Assembly: GCA_958510825.1 (NCBI GenBank)
Contig: OY294051.1
Coordinates: 27,577,265 to 27,641,264 of the forward strand
Reading direction: 5' to 3'
Source of the DNA: Brachypterus glaber
Lineage: Eukaryota; Arthropoda; Insecta; Coleoptera; Kateretidae
Length of the DNA: 64,000 bases
Both the position numbers and the translations under genes were made by a program. This document shows, piece after piece, positions 11,008 to 22,582 of this stretch; the first letter of the stretch is position 1, and each line of letters starts with the position of its first letter. The notes under the pieces were generated by a model. That model was not told where the DNA came from and ran no database searches. It saw nothing but the letters and a program-made list of their open reading frames with translations.

Positions 11008-11646
11008 TTAAGCTCTTATACCATTTGTTAAAAACTTTTTTTTATATACATATCATTATCAAAATATTAAGGAGTGTCGTAAGGATGTGCTATAACAGTC
11101 TTGTAATATCTTGTATGTATGAGTAATGAAATTACATCAGTTTTAAGACACAAAAAATCAATTTTTGGTTTCAACCAGAGTTGATACTTTTATTACAATA
11201 ACAGGGCCGGACTAAGAATTTTAAATTATTTCTAATTTTTGGTAAGTTTGTTTAATACATACCTATGACGAATAAGATTATATGCCCGTACTACCCAATC
11301 CGCTAAACAGGCCCGGACTGGGAAAATTTGGCTAAAACGGCAATTCTATAATTTAGCCACTTATTGGTTATAGGTTACTCCAAGGTAAAATGTGGTGCAG
11401 AGATAATCCGTAGACACAATCTGCGCCGATGTGGTCATTAATGACCGCATAATTATTTACTGAAGATTTACACATAATTTTTTACCGAAGATTTGCTAAG
11501 AAGTCTGCTATCTAATATTCATTAAAAATTATAGGTAGTTTCTAAATCAAAGTCACAAAAAAATTGCCCATTTGCAAATGCCATGACCACCAAGAAATGA
11601 CAGTCATATTTTGCTTTTTTTTTACTTTTGAAAGCTTCTACCTAAA
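11008..11646. other. no gene seen
   Basis: AT-rich DNA. CAGGGCCGGACT (about 11202) and CAGGCCCGGACTGG (about 11308) look like single hAT-type ends, but no partner ends are visible. Confidence 0.35.
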
Positions 11647-11860
11647 AACATGTAAATTGGTGTGGGTGCGATTTGGAACAAGATCAATTAACGCATCTGT
11701 CAAAATGCCCGTTCAAGGTTATATTTGGATAAGTTTTAAGAAGCTTGACCTAAAAACAGGAAATTTGGCATTTGGAACAAGACCAATCGATCCAACTATA
11801 AAAATTACAGTTCAAGGTCATGTTTTGCTATCTTTTAAACGCTTTGGAAGAAGAACAGTC
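11647..11860 (+). repeat. two units of a dispersed ~105-bp repeat
   Basis: Two imperfect units in tandem contain, in order, AAATTGGTGTGGGTG, TTTGGAACAAGATCAAT, CTGTCAAAATG and GTTCAAGGTTAT. The reverse complement of the same unit occurs at 50225-50345 and 51780-51985. The 116-residue open frame here (from 11564) simply reads through the units (FGTRSINASVKMPVQG, FGTRPIDPTIKITVQG) and is not a convincing gene. Confidence 0.65.
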
Positions 11861-12849
11861 TACTCTTTAATTAATTTGATAAACAGTTGCAGTGGCGTAC
11901 CATGCAGGTCCTAGAAGATGGGGTAAAAAACATAGTTGTACATTATTTGTTGCTGTTGTTATGATCCGCATATTTTATATGGTGTTGGGATTTTTAAAAT
12001 AATATTTCTTTAATAGGAGCGCAAATGTGGTGGGGCTTCACGAATCGGCAGAGTTCGGTTTGACCTACATTTGTTCGGATCCTGCCACGGTAATTCTTGT
12101 CGGTATAACTTAAAAGTTGTCTAGTAATCTTAATTGTTTATACAAATTTGATTTATGGTCAAAATGATCGTTTCAGATGTCAGAAATAGCAATTAGCTTG
12201 CAAATTGATGAGACTGAAACTCTTTTGTCGGGGTAATTAAATATGCGCGGTATCTTTGTAGATATTTTGCGCTAATAGCATTGTCAAATAAATTTAACTA
12301 GTGACCTTCTTATTGGGTATATAAACTCATGAAAAGATTCAGTTTTATTCAGGGTGTCACTATGTCAAATTCAAAAGTGAAAATGTAGTTTCTGTGAGAA
12401 TTAATTTTGAGATTTATTCTTGAATTAAAAAATAATTTTTAAATTTAGAAAAATTTTGAGACTCGTTTTATCAGACAAAAATAATTGGACACTTATAAAT
12501 ACTGTTAGTATGAACACTGATAGAAATTTTGACGAATATTATTTAAGTTTGAAAAATATTTTGTAAACTTATTTAAATGACTTATACGAACCAGTTTTAA
12601 TATACACTAAGCAAAATGTGGACAATAAATTGGGATTTGAAAATGATTGCGAATAGTTGGGATTTCAAACATAGAATGTTTTAATTTAGAAGTATTTAAT
12701 GGAAAACTATTACATAATGGAAATTAGAATTTAAGGGTTTTGCATAGAAATAGGACTTAAAAGTAAGAATTGATCTTTCATGTTCTTGAAGAATTTATTC
12801 ACATTTATTTAATATATTATTCTTAAGTTAAGAAGAAATCGTTTTATCT
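11861..12849. other. no gene seen
   Basis: Unassigned DNA upstream of element A. Bases 12015-12110 are GC-richer than the surroundings. TTCAGGGTGTCACTATG near 12354 resembles one end of the CAGGGTGTCCC elements, without a partner. Confidence 0.4.
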
Positions 12850-13178
12850 GTTTCCTAAGCGCCGTCTCCTAGAAAAAAGCTTAGGAAAGTACAGGTGTGC
12901 GCCGGCTGTAAAATCTCGCTCCGACAATATTTAAAACTACGTGTGAAAAACAAATATTTAAAACTTATAAACTATACCAAGTTGAACATAAGAAATTTGT
13001 AAATTAATATGTGCAGTGCAAAACAGCGACTATTTAAAATCTAAGAAGTTATTTAAATAATAATAGTTTGTGTTGACAACAACATTCACGTTTAAAAACT
13101 TATCTGCAAGCTGATATAAATTTCCGTACTAAGTGTGCGCGTCGTATTCGTCTTTATTTCTCAAGCCAAATATAAACA

Positions 13179-14582
13179 ATGTATAGTTGTTGTAACACAG
13201 GATTAAATAATTTATACTGTATAGTTTGTTATAAAGTATACCACAAATCATGTGGAAAAAATTTAAAAGACATACTTTCAATAGAAAAACACAAAATATA
13301 TTGCTCTAACGAATGCTATAAAAAGCAGGAAAAAAATCTTAGCGAAGTAAAAGAATTGAACAAGGTCATAAAAGACCTAAATAAACAAATACAAGAAAGA
13401 GATTTAACTATTTTAAGAAAGAACCGATATTCACAAGATTTTTCTAACGATGTAATAGATCTTGAAAAGAGTTATAAAGAAGAAATTGACAATCAAAAAG
13501 ACACGATAAGCAAATTAGAAGAAAAATTACACATAAAAACAGAAGATGAATTAAAACTTAAACATTTACATGTTAACTTAAAAACTGAGACAAAACAATT
13601 AAGGGAAAGTGTTGAAAGATTAAATAAAGTAAACAAAAAATTGGAGACGCAGCAAAGAGATTTAGAAGAAAAAATAAAAAAGGCTAGCCAAGAAATTTCT
13701 AACTTACAACAACAAAACAACTACAATAAAGATCTTAAACAAAAAATGAAAGAGGCTAATGATGAAATCGCAACATTAAAACAGCAAATGAATAAAAATA
13801 AAGAATCAAACCAAAAAGCTGTAAGTAAACAGAAAATTCTTGTATTAGCCGACGGTAACGGGTACAACTTTGGAAAAATACTAAAAGGAAAAATAAATAA
13901 CCAATACGATATCAATTGCCAATACAAAAACGAAGCTAGTTTTGAAGAGATTACTAAGGACATGGAACAATCAATAAAATCCTTTAACAAGAATGACCTC
14001 GTCATTTTATATTACGGAAGTTACGATGTGATGAAAGGGAAAAAGCTAAACACCGACAGCATAAAGACATTTGTAAAACAAACACAGAACACAAATGTAG
14101 TAATTATAGGAGCTCCAAATATCGAAAATAAACCAATACTTAATAAACTTATCTACGAAAAAAATCTGATGTTTTACAATACATTAAAAACTCAAAATAA
14201 CATAAACTACATTGATTCAAACAAGATTCTACGAATATATCAGAGTAAAAATACAGGTTTAACATATGGAGGAAAAACCCAGGTACTAAACTATATAGCA
14301 ATAAAATTCATAATAAATGCCAAATTTGAAAACTCTAACAAATCAAGACCAATTTTAATGGAAACATTAATAGATCCACCTTCAACAGCTCCTTCTACAC
14401 ATGCGCAAACTAATGAAGAAGAAGCCACATACCAAAGAGTTTATCCACATTTATCACAGCTGCAGCTTGATGTAACAGATAGAAACAACATTTCAGTGGC
14501 CGATGAAATGCTGGACATCGATAGAGTTTCAAGTCAAAATTTTCGATACCATCGTGCCTCCCAGCCATCTGTAATAGGATAG
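13179..14582 (+). CDS. retrotransposon ORF1 protein: PHD-like finger, coiled coil, SGNH-like domain
   Basis: This 467-residue protein is the RNA-binding/accessory protein of element A. Residues 4-46 hold a Cys/His cluster (C4, C5, C14, C17, H22, C25, C42, C46) spaced like a PHD-type zinc finger. Residues about 50-215 are Lys/Glu/Gln-rich heptads and should form a long coiled coil, which in such proteins drives multimerisation. Residues about 218-375 have the order of an SGNH hydrolase: ILVLADGNG at block I, LVILYYGSYDV at block III, NVVIIGAPNI, then GLTYGGKTQVLNYIA at block V. The catalytic Ser of block I reads Gly, the Asn of GxND reads Tyr, and the block V His is missing, so esterase activity is unlikely. 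The frame is uninterrupted. ATG 13179 is the first in frame, and ORF2 starts 17 bases after the stop. Confidence 0.85.
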   Translation: MYSCCNTGLNNLYCIVCYKVYHKSCGKNLKDILSIEKHKIYCSNECYKKQEKNLSEVKELNKVIKDLNKQIQERDLTILRKNRYSQDFSNDVIDLEKSYKEEIDNQKDTISKLEEKLHIKTEDELKLKHLHVNLKTETKQLRESVERLNKVNKKLETQQRDLEEKIKKASQEISNLQQQNNYNKDLKQKMKEANDEIATLKQQMNKNKESNQKAVSKQKILVLADGNGYNFGKILKGKINNQYDINCQYKNEASFEEITKDMEQSIKSFNKNDLVILYYGSYDVMKGKKLNTDSIKTFVKQTQNTNVVIIGAPNIENKPILNKLIYEKNLMFYNTLKTQNNINYIDSNKILRIYQSKNTGLTYGGKTQVLNYIAIKFIINAKFENSNKSRPILMETLIDPPSTAPSTHAQTNEEEATYQRVYPHLSQLQLDVTDRNNISVADEMLDIDRVSSQNFRYHRASQPSVIG

Positions 14583-15460
14583 ACCTAGATCACCAAAAAA
14601 TGTTCAAAATACTACATCTAAATATTGACAGCTTAACGAATAAAATCAATATACTTGAACTATTAAACACACAAATTACACCAACATTCATCTGCTTAAA
14701 TGAACATTATTTAAAGGAGCCCAACATAAAAACCGTATGTATACCGGGGTATAAAATTGTTACATATTTTTGCCGTAAAATAATAAAAAAGGGGGGAACC
14801 GCAATTTATGTAAAAAATGATTTATTTAAAAACTGTAAAAAAATTCAATATTGCACAGATATATCGACTGAAATTAGCTTTGAATGCTCCGGCATAATAT
14901 TTGATAAAAAAATTCCGATTATTTCAGTTTACAGAACCCCAGATAGTGACACAAATATATTTTTTAAGAGAATTTCTGCCCTCCTAATTTATCTTTCAAA
15001 AAATTATGATAACTTTATTATAACAGGCGACTTTAATATAAACTATAAAGAACCAAAAAAGAATGAAATGAAACAACTACTAGACTTGTTAGAATCCTAC
15101 CAATTAGTATCAAAAAATAACGATTTAACTAGAATAGCACGCCGGGGAAACGTAATTACTAAATCTTGTATTGATTACGTAATAACGACAAACAACTTAA
15201 CTGAAACTAAATGTAGAGTAATAAATCCTGGAATCTCAGACCATATGGGACTTTTGTTTGAGTGGAATAATCCAATCAAAAATAACGAAAATAAGCAAAT
15301 TAGAACGCAATCATGTAGAAAAGTAAACTTTAGCTCGATTGAAGAATTTAAAACAAGATTTTATAAAGACCCACCTGACATACAACACTGGCAACAGGAG
15401 AATGATCTAAACAAAATATTTGACGAATTTTACAGTCATTTAAGTTGGTGCTTTGACACA

Positions 15461-17397
15461 AAAGTCCAAACGAAGACAGTGTGATGCAGTAGCTGGGTGG
15501 TTCACTCCTGAACTACATACAATGAGAGAAGATCTAAGGCTTGTAAATGAACTCTACAGTATATATAAAACAAATAATTTAAAAGTATTAAGAAACAGGT
15601 ACCGACTGAGATATAATCTAACTATAAAAAACGCTAAAAAAACAGCAAATGACAGATTTCTTAATAATTCAAAGAACATATCTAAATCCACTTGGAAAAT
15701 AATTAATGAAAAGCGGAACAAAAAAAGTAGTTCAGAAAATGTCTCAATTCGACCTGATACTTATAATAATTATTTTAGTTCAATTTCACATGATCTTAAA
15801 AAACATATACCTCATACAAGTCTTGATCCTATCAATATTATGAATATTGAAAAACCCAGCTCCTGTTTCGCATTGTCGGAAGTTTCTTTTATTGAAGTTA
15901 GGGACATCATTCTTAAACTAAAAAATAGCAAATCCCGAGATATGTATGGTTTGTCTGTACCTTTAATTAAGAAAAATGTTGACCTACTAGCAGGACCTAT
16001 TACCAAATTAATAAATAAATGTTTTCACTCGGGTGTTTTTCCGGATTCTCTAAAAATTGCCAAGGTTATACCAATTTTCAAAAAGGGTGACAAAAATGAT
16101 GTGGCAAATTATCGCCCCATTTCTCTCTTACCCGTCATTTCAAAAATATTTGAAAAAGCTGTGGCTCGGAGAATATTGGACTTTTTTGAGGTTAATAAAC
16201 TTTTCTCATCAAAGCAATTTGGCTTTCGGAAAGGAAAGAATACTACGGATGCAATAGCGGACCTTATTACCTGTACCCTTGAATGTTTTGAAGAGGGCGA
16301 GTACTCGCTTTCGTTATTTTTAGACCTAACTAAAGCCTTCGATTGTGTGGATCACCCTACTCTACTCAAAAAACTTGAAAAGTATAACTTCAGCGAAATG
16401 TCTCTAAAATTAATAAAATCTTATTTAAGTAACCGTTATCAATCTGTTTTAATAGACGGCAAAATGTCATCAGAAAAAAAAAATAACAATAGGTGTCCCA
16501 CAAGGGTCAATCTTGGGTCCACTTTTTTTTTTAATTTATTTGAACGATTTTATTGATTACATACCAAATAACACTGAATGTATTCATTTCGCTGATGATA
16601 CTAACTTGACTGTTAAAGGTAAAAATTTAGCACAGGTTCAGTACTGGGCTGCATTCGCACAATCGATGGCTGCCGAATGGTTTGCTTGTAACGGACTTTC
16701 TCTAAATGCTTCAAAAACAGAGCGAGTGCTCTTTTCTTTAAGAGATTCAAGGGGTTTTGTGGGAACTGAAAGTGTGAGGTTTCTGGGTGTAATCCTTGAC
16801 CCGACTTTTACCTGGAGGCCTCATACTGACATGTTGGCATCAAGGCTTGCTAAACATGTTTTTTGCTTAAGATCCCTACAAGGTACTGTGTCTGGTGCAG
16901 TTCTGCGTACAGCATACTTCGGGTTAATACATTCAATCCTAGAATATGGTATAGCTTTGTGGGGAGATTGTGCTGACAGTGAAAGAATATTTAGCCTTCA
17001 GAGGAGAGCTGTTCGAGTTGTTGGGAGTTTGGGATACAGGGATGAATGTAGAGGTAAGTTTATAGAATTTAGCATTCTCACTCTTCCTTGCCTCTATATA
17101 TATCACTGTCTCCGACATGCTCACATCAACCAATGCAGCTTTTCTCGGAATGCTGATGTTCATCAGCACAATACTCGAGCAAAAAATGATTTGCGTCCTG
17201 GATTCTTCAGGTTAAGGGCATCGCAGAATGGTCTGAATTTTCATTCTCTTAAGTTTTTTAACAAACTTCCAGAGACCGTTCGTGGTCTTCCGGTGGTAAG
17301 TTTCGAAAAAGTTATAAAAAAACACTTATTGGCAAACGCTTTCTATTCGGTTTCTGAGTTTATGAACTTTGATTTTTCAAACATGGTGTCCAACTAG
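15461..17397 (+). pseudogene. element B reverse transcriptase, one frameshift
   Basis: The frame from 15461 reads GWFTPELHTMREDLRL and then the polymerase blocks KVIPIFKKGD, NYRPISLLP, QFGFRKGKNTTDA and LFLDLTKAFDCVDH. At 16474-16483 an A run has ten bases where nine keep the frame. From there the second frame continues with IGVPQGSILGPLFFLIYLND and IHFADDTNL (FADD at 16587-16598). It then runs through a C-terminal region with RFLGVILD, ILEYGIALWG and HNTRAK to a stop at 17395-17397. All catalytic boxes are present, so this would be a full reverse-transcriptase domain if the A run were one base shorter. The endonuclease is absent because of the 5' truncation. Confidence 0.85.
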
Positions 17398-17563
17398 TGT
17401 TTTGTTTTTGCTCAATTATGTTTTATATATTACTTTTATTCCTTTTTGTAAACAAATGTATGTTTTGTCTATATATATATTTATTATTTAAATTATTGAC
17501 CTGTGTAAAGATCTTTGTAATCTATTGGCATTAATAAAATTATGACTTATGACTTATGACTTA
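15461..17563 (+). mobile_element. 5'-truncated non-LTR retrotransposon (element B) inside element A
   Basis: The host ORF2 reads CFDT up to 15460 and continues with AFPKKK at 17571. The intervening DNA is a different retrotransposon, flanked by TGACACA at 15454-15460 and 17564-17570. It begins in the linker after the endonuclease and includes the whole reverse transcriptase. The 3' end has AATAAA at 17533-17538 and a tail of TTATGAC repeats. Codon usage is less A-rich than in element A, consistent with a separate family. Five-prime truncation, a target duplication and a simple-repeat tail are the normal signs of target-primed insertion. Confidence 0.85.
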
Positions 17564-19582
17564 TGACACAGCATTTCCCAAAAAAAAATAGTTATTAAAA
17601 ATAATTCACAAGAACGTCATAAAATTAAATTATCGCCAGAATTAGTATTGGAACTAGAAAACCTCAAAAAACTTAATTGGGCAAAAAAAACTAGTACAAG
17701 CAATTTAATTAATGAACAATATAAAAATGAAAAAAAGTGCCTCCTTAAAAAAATTGCACTAGAAAAACAAAAATATACGGCTGAAAAAATCAATAACTCA
17801 AATAATAAAATAAAAACACTTTGGGACATAACAAATGAAAAATTAGGAAAACTAAAAATACGCGACCCAATTACCCTTAATTTTAATAATAATATCTTTA
17901 CTGAGCCCAAAGAACTGTCAAATTTGTTTGCCCATCATTTCGCAACTTCAGTAAAATCCCATATATCTTCCCTTAACTTACCTTTAAATAATTGTACAAA
18001 ATATAAAAATAATGAAAATGCATCCTCAATGTTTTTTACTCCCGTAGATCAATATCAAATTATAAATATAATTAAAAATTTAAATAACAAAAATTCAACT
18101 GGCATGGATGAAATTCCCACAAAAGTTTTAAAAAACTGCTGCGAGGAGATTGCCCCATACATATCTGAGATAATAAATAAATCAGTGTCACTGGGAAAGT
18201 TTCCAGATAAGTTAAAAGTCTCAAAAGTTATTCCTGTTTTTAAAAAGGGGGATCCCAAAAATATTGACAATTACAGAGCGGTATGTGTACTAAGCAATAT
18301 GTCAAAAATTATAGAACGAGCTGTATACGATCAAATTGTAAATTTTCTCGAAAAGAATAATCTAATGACCAAGTCTCAACATGGATTTAGGAAAAACTTT
18401 TCGACAGAAACAGCCACAACCGAACTCGTTCAATGCATCTACGATAATTTAGACGAAGGCAAATTTGTTGTTGTATTATTCTTCGATTTAAGTAAAGCGT
18501 TTGACACTTTAAATCCAGATTTTCTAGATGAAAAACTTGAAGCCATGGGTATAAGGGGACCCATCAAACAATGGTTAATATCGTATGTCAAAACCAGATT
18601 TCTGTCAGTAAAAATCGATGAATATTTATCGGAGTTGTTTGGAATTGACATCGGAACTCCTCAAGGGGGGACCTTAGGTCCGTTAATATTCCTGCTTTAC
18701 GTTAATGATCTACCCGATCACATTAAAGAGGGAATATCATTTATCTTCGCCGATGATAAAACTGTTCTTGTAACCGGATTATGTTTGCAGGATCTACTAA
18801 AAAAGATAAGGTCAATCATAAAAAGTTTTAAAAGTTATTGCGACAATAATCATTTGATAAATAATATTAGTAAAACCGTGGCCATAGAATTTACGACCAA
18901 ATTAAGAAGCCCAATATTAAATAACCTTTTGTTGCCTGAAATAAATATTCCGTTAAGTAAATACACCAAATTTTTAGGAACAATGCTAGACGAAAAATTA
19001 AGTTTTGTACAACATGTCGAGTTCGTAATATCAAAATTAAATAAAACTTTTTATACATTTTTAGTTTTAAAATCGTATTTTAACGAAACCCAATTATTAA
19101 ATATATATTATGCCACAGTTTACTCCGTCATAAGCAACAACATTATTGTATGGGGGCAATCTGTAGATCAAGACAGAATATTTGTAGCACAGAAAAGATT
19201 TATCAGATTAATTTTCAAACTTAGTTTTAGAGAGTCTTGTAAAAGTACCTATAAACAAAAAGGTATATTGACCGTTACATGCATTTATCTGTTTAAAATA
19301 CTAACGTATATACATAAAAACATCGAAAGTATAAAAAATCACCATCAGATACATTCATATAATACCCGGGATGGGAACAAACTGTGTCTCAAAAAACCAT
19401 CACGAGAACAATACAAAAAATCGCCGATTTACGCAGGAAGTTCTCTCTATAATGTACTTCCCGATTACATTAAAGAACAAAAAACAGTAACACTATTTAA
19501 AAAAAAACTCAAACTATACCTGGTCGAAAATTGTTTTTATTCGTTAACTGAATACCTTATAGAGCAACAAAAGCCAACCTAA

Positions 19583-19852
19583 ATTATTTTTTATTTGTAT
19601 CTTTCTGTTTATTATTTATTATTTTTTTTTTTTGTCGTTCTTGTTGTTTTTTTTTGTGTGTAATTTTAATTTGGATTTTATTTATTTATTTATTTATTTA
19701 CTTATCTTTTATTAGCCCTTAAGTTTTATCTTAGTTTTTAATTTTAGTCTTAGTCTTAGGTTTAGCCTTAGTACATCTAATTGACCTGTCTATGTGTAAT
19801 TTACATTTTTTTACGACCAATAAATAAACTTGAACTTGAAACTTGAACTTGA
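19583..19852 (+). terminator. element A 3' untranslated region, poly(A) signal and repeat tail
   Basis: After the ORF2 stop comes a T-rich untranslated region with (TTTA)n, then AATAAATAAA near 19819 and a tail of four ACTTGA-type units ending at about 19852. CR1-related elements use such short repeats rather than poly(A) as a 3' end. Confidence 0.6.
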
Positions 19853-22229
19853 GAATACCCGCTCCCGAATAAAGTGATAAGTGGTTAAGTATATTCTCCA
19901 CTCGGGTATACTTTAAATATGACAGAAGATTGTATGGCCAACCTAACTGAGTAAGTTATAATAAAAGTTATAATTAACTGCTCGGCTATAACCGAATTAT
20001 ATACCACATCACTAAATTAGTGAAGAATTCGACATCACTACATTAGTAGAAAAATATTTAATAGTAAAAAAACCACTTCACTACACTGTTAATACGAAAA
20101 AAAAAATTTTTTTAATCATTCCTAAAACAAACAAAAGTAGAGAATGTTTAAGCTTTAAAACTAAAAAAGAATTAGTCAAATCCATTAATTAGTTTTCGAA
20201 ATATTTGAATTTAAAAAATGTCAATTTTTTAGGTGTCCGGAATTTAATGTGCGGCAGTGTATAAGATATAGATTTTAAGTACTAAAATGATTTTTTAATT
20301 CATAAAAAATACTTCACTCAGAAAAAAAATTTTCAAAGCAAAATCTAGATACAAATTGACCTATTTAAGTATTTTCCTGGGCTTATTCGATCATAAAATT
20401 CCATCATATGCCTAATAAAAATATATATTTACACTAAAAATCCTACATTTTATAACATAATTTGTTCAGTAACATATATTCCCGTTAGAATGGAGCCTTG
20501 GCTGTTACAATTTAGGATATGCACGAATTGTGCCGATATGTTACAACGGCAGACTTGATTAAACCAGCGGCTGCAGCCGTCTTCAAAAAGCGAGAGTACT
20601 TTTTTATAAGAAAATTAGATTAATCATTGATTAGATTGACTTTGTGGCCCTAGGATCAACAATTTATTCGGCCCGCTAACTAAAACTTGTCGTTTTTTTT
20701 TAGACACTTAGTGCTACTAAGAGTGCCGATTTATTGAAATCTGCGCCGAAAAGTCAAAATCTTTGGCAATGATTTTTCACATTTCTCGACGTTTAAGACC
20801 TTTCTGAGTCGACACAATAAAAAATTTTTTCGTCTGTTTGTTTGTCTTACTGTCTGTAAACTCGATAATTCCATTTCTAAATAATATATCGACAAGCGGT
20901 TTTTTGCATATTGTTTCTTATCATATTTCAAAGAGCTGATTAGATTTTGGCGGTAAACGATTGGGGGTAAAGAGGTAAGAATTGGGTAAAACTCCTATTG
21001 TTAGCGTTTTTTGGTTATAATTAAGGCAATTATTATTCTATTTTATTAATTTAGAACCTATATGAAAGATAATTTTAAATTGATCAAAAAATGTTACAGG
21101 CTATTTTTTCCTAAAATGCATCGTTTTCGAGATATTGGCGTTTAAAGCAGTAAAACGTTTTTTTAGCATATCTCACTTATTTATAACCCGATTTCAAAAA
21201 ATTATATTTTATATGAAAGCTATTTTTAAGCCCTATAAAAAATGCTATATACAGTTTTTTGATAGAAGTCAAAATTTTGATTTCGTAGGTTATTACCCTC
21301 AGGCTGGAGGCCCTTGGCTTCTAAAATCATACTCAATCAAAAAAAGCTACGTATGGATTTAACCCCACCACACAATTAAAGTTATAAAAATATTCATAAT
21401 TTTATATACGTATATACCATATAAGATTCTCCTTTTTTTAAATATTTTTTTTCTCATTTTTTTTTTTATTTTAGTTATTTTATTTGAACAAATAAAGTTG
21501 TTTTTTTTGTGTTTTAAACAAAGATTTGTTTTTCATTGATTTATATTTTTAAGTAAGCATTTTTTCTTGTAAAAATGCATTCTATAGAATCGAGTTTTGT
21601 ATTTCTTTAAGACGATAAAATAAAAATATGATTTTTATATTTCTATTAAATATATTAGTATAGTAATCTAAACAAATGATTATTTTAAGAAAAAACACAT
21701 ATTTTTTTTATATGATTTTTTAAAGTTTGGGGTGGATTACACACGCGATGTTATAATTTTTCACCATATACGCGCCGAAAATGATGTATCAAACGACCAC
21801 CTTCCGTTTAAAAAAATTCTTCCTCGTGCTCCCTGACTACATTTTAAAAGCTGAAGAAATCAAATATTTGCGAAAATATAGTTTGAGTTGTCTTATACAA
21901 GTGTTTTAAATTTGAAGTCGATATCTCAACGTTCAGAAGTTAAGGAGGGTACTTTTGGACGCACTGTATGACAAACAATTCCCTTTTCTTGCAGAGGTAC
22001 GCATGTATTCTTTTCATCATAATTTCACGAAGGTATAGAACTTGAGACCTTTTATTAAAAAAAATCGGGGATTTTTTAATAAAAGATGGTTTATAATAGG
22101 GTAGACCAAACATTTCAAAATATTCTTCTACCTACTCCATAATTGTTTATTATACTATTCCCAGCGCGTAAGTGCTAGAATAGTAGAATACGATAGTTTT
22201 AAAATTTCCAAAATCGTCAAAAAATCTTT
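19853..22229. other. no gene seen
   Basis: Unassigned AT-rich DNA. The stretch 20755-20830 carries a motif with TTCTCGACG followed by GTCTGTTTGTTTGTC that recurs at 31990-32080, 47445-47530 and 53480-53560. Bases 21720-21970 resemble parts of the repeat at 23570-23720. The short open frames here have no recognisable product. Confidence 0.45.
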
Positions 22230-22384
22230 GGAAACGTTCAAGTATTACGTAACGCTCCTAGGGGGTGGTGGGGGTCATTTTGAAGTGTTACGCCCATGTT
22301 AATGGAATAGGAAAATAGCGTTACAGAGGGGGGGGTCCAAAATGATCAAAATTTTCGTTACGTACGTAATACTTGAACGTTCCC
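22230..22384. mobile_element. Harbinger-like MITE, GGGAACGTTCAAG ends (copy 2)
   Basis: 155 bp, beginning GGAAACGTTCAAGTATTACG and ending CGTAATACTTGAACGTTCCC. Its interior G runs match copies at 10857-11007 and 36887-37042. ACGTACGT replaces ACGT near the right end. The flanks are TTT and TTG, so the TTA duplication has decayed or is not present. Confidence 0.7.
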
Positions 22385-22582
22385 TTGGATACAAATGTGT
22401 TTCATGAAAAAATAAGAAGCAAAAAAATTGAAAACATCAAAAGGAAAAGTCTGATGATTGACGTTTTTTTTTTTTTTTTTAGAAAAAAATACTTTTATTT
22501 TTATCAATCTGCCCAGTTTAAAAGAAAATCCATTTACAAACAAAAAAGTTATTAGGGTACACTTGACAAGAATATAACATTA

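Larger units (their letters stand above)
14600..19582 (+). pseudogene. element A ORF2: endonuclease plus reverse transcriptase, split by an insertion
   Basis: The first part (14600-15460, 287 codons) is an APE-type endonuclease with the catalytic pattern visible: N8 (LNIDSL), E35 (LNEHY), GGTAIYV, VYRTP, D144/N146 (GDFNI), IDYV near 191-194 and SDHMGL at 213-218. It stops being element A at CFDT (15449-15460), where element B is inserted. It resumes at 17571 with AFPKKKIVIKNN. The second part (17571-19582) is a complete reverse transcriptase with KVIPVFKKGD, NYRAV, QHGFRK, FFDLSKAFDT, GTPQGGTLGP and FADD (18745-18756), plus the C-terminal connection region ending near LPDYIK. An A run at 17580-17588 has nine A where ten are needed to keep the frame. 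Apart from the insertion and this one base, no other damage is seen. Reconstructed size is about 957 residues. The role is target-primed reverse transcription of its own RNA. Confidence 0.85.
12850..19852 (+). mobile_element. CR1-group non-LTR retrotransposon (element A)
   Basis: A two-ORF non-LTR element. It has a 5' untranslated region of uncertain start (placed near 12850), ORF1 with a PHD-like finger, coiled coil and SGNH-like domain, and ORF2 with an APE-type endonuclease and reverse transcriptase. The 3' end has AATAAA (about 19819) followed by a short ACTTGA-type repeat tail at 19827-19852. PHD/SGNH ORF1 proteins and short simple-repeat tails are known from CR1/L2-related clades. ORF2 is interrupted by element B. 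Without it the element would be about 4.9 kb. I found no target duplication around the whole element, so the 5' boundary is an estimate. Confidence 0.8.

Noticed and set aside
11564..11914. 116-residue plus-strand frame
   Set aside because: It reads through two units of a dispersed repeat that is also present inverted elsewhere; no start context or domain.
13493..14005. Minus-strand frames rich in Cys, Phe and Leu
   Set aside because: They are antisense shadows of the ORF1 coiled-coil region.
15453..16556. Start of element B reverse transcriptase at 15453
   Set aside because: Bases up to 15460 belong to element A and the target duplication; element B begins at 15461 without a start codon of its own.
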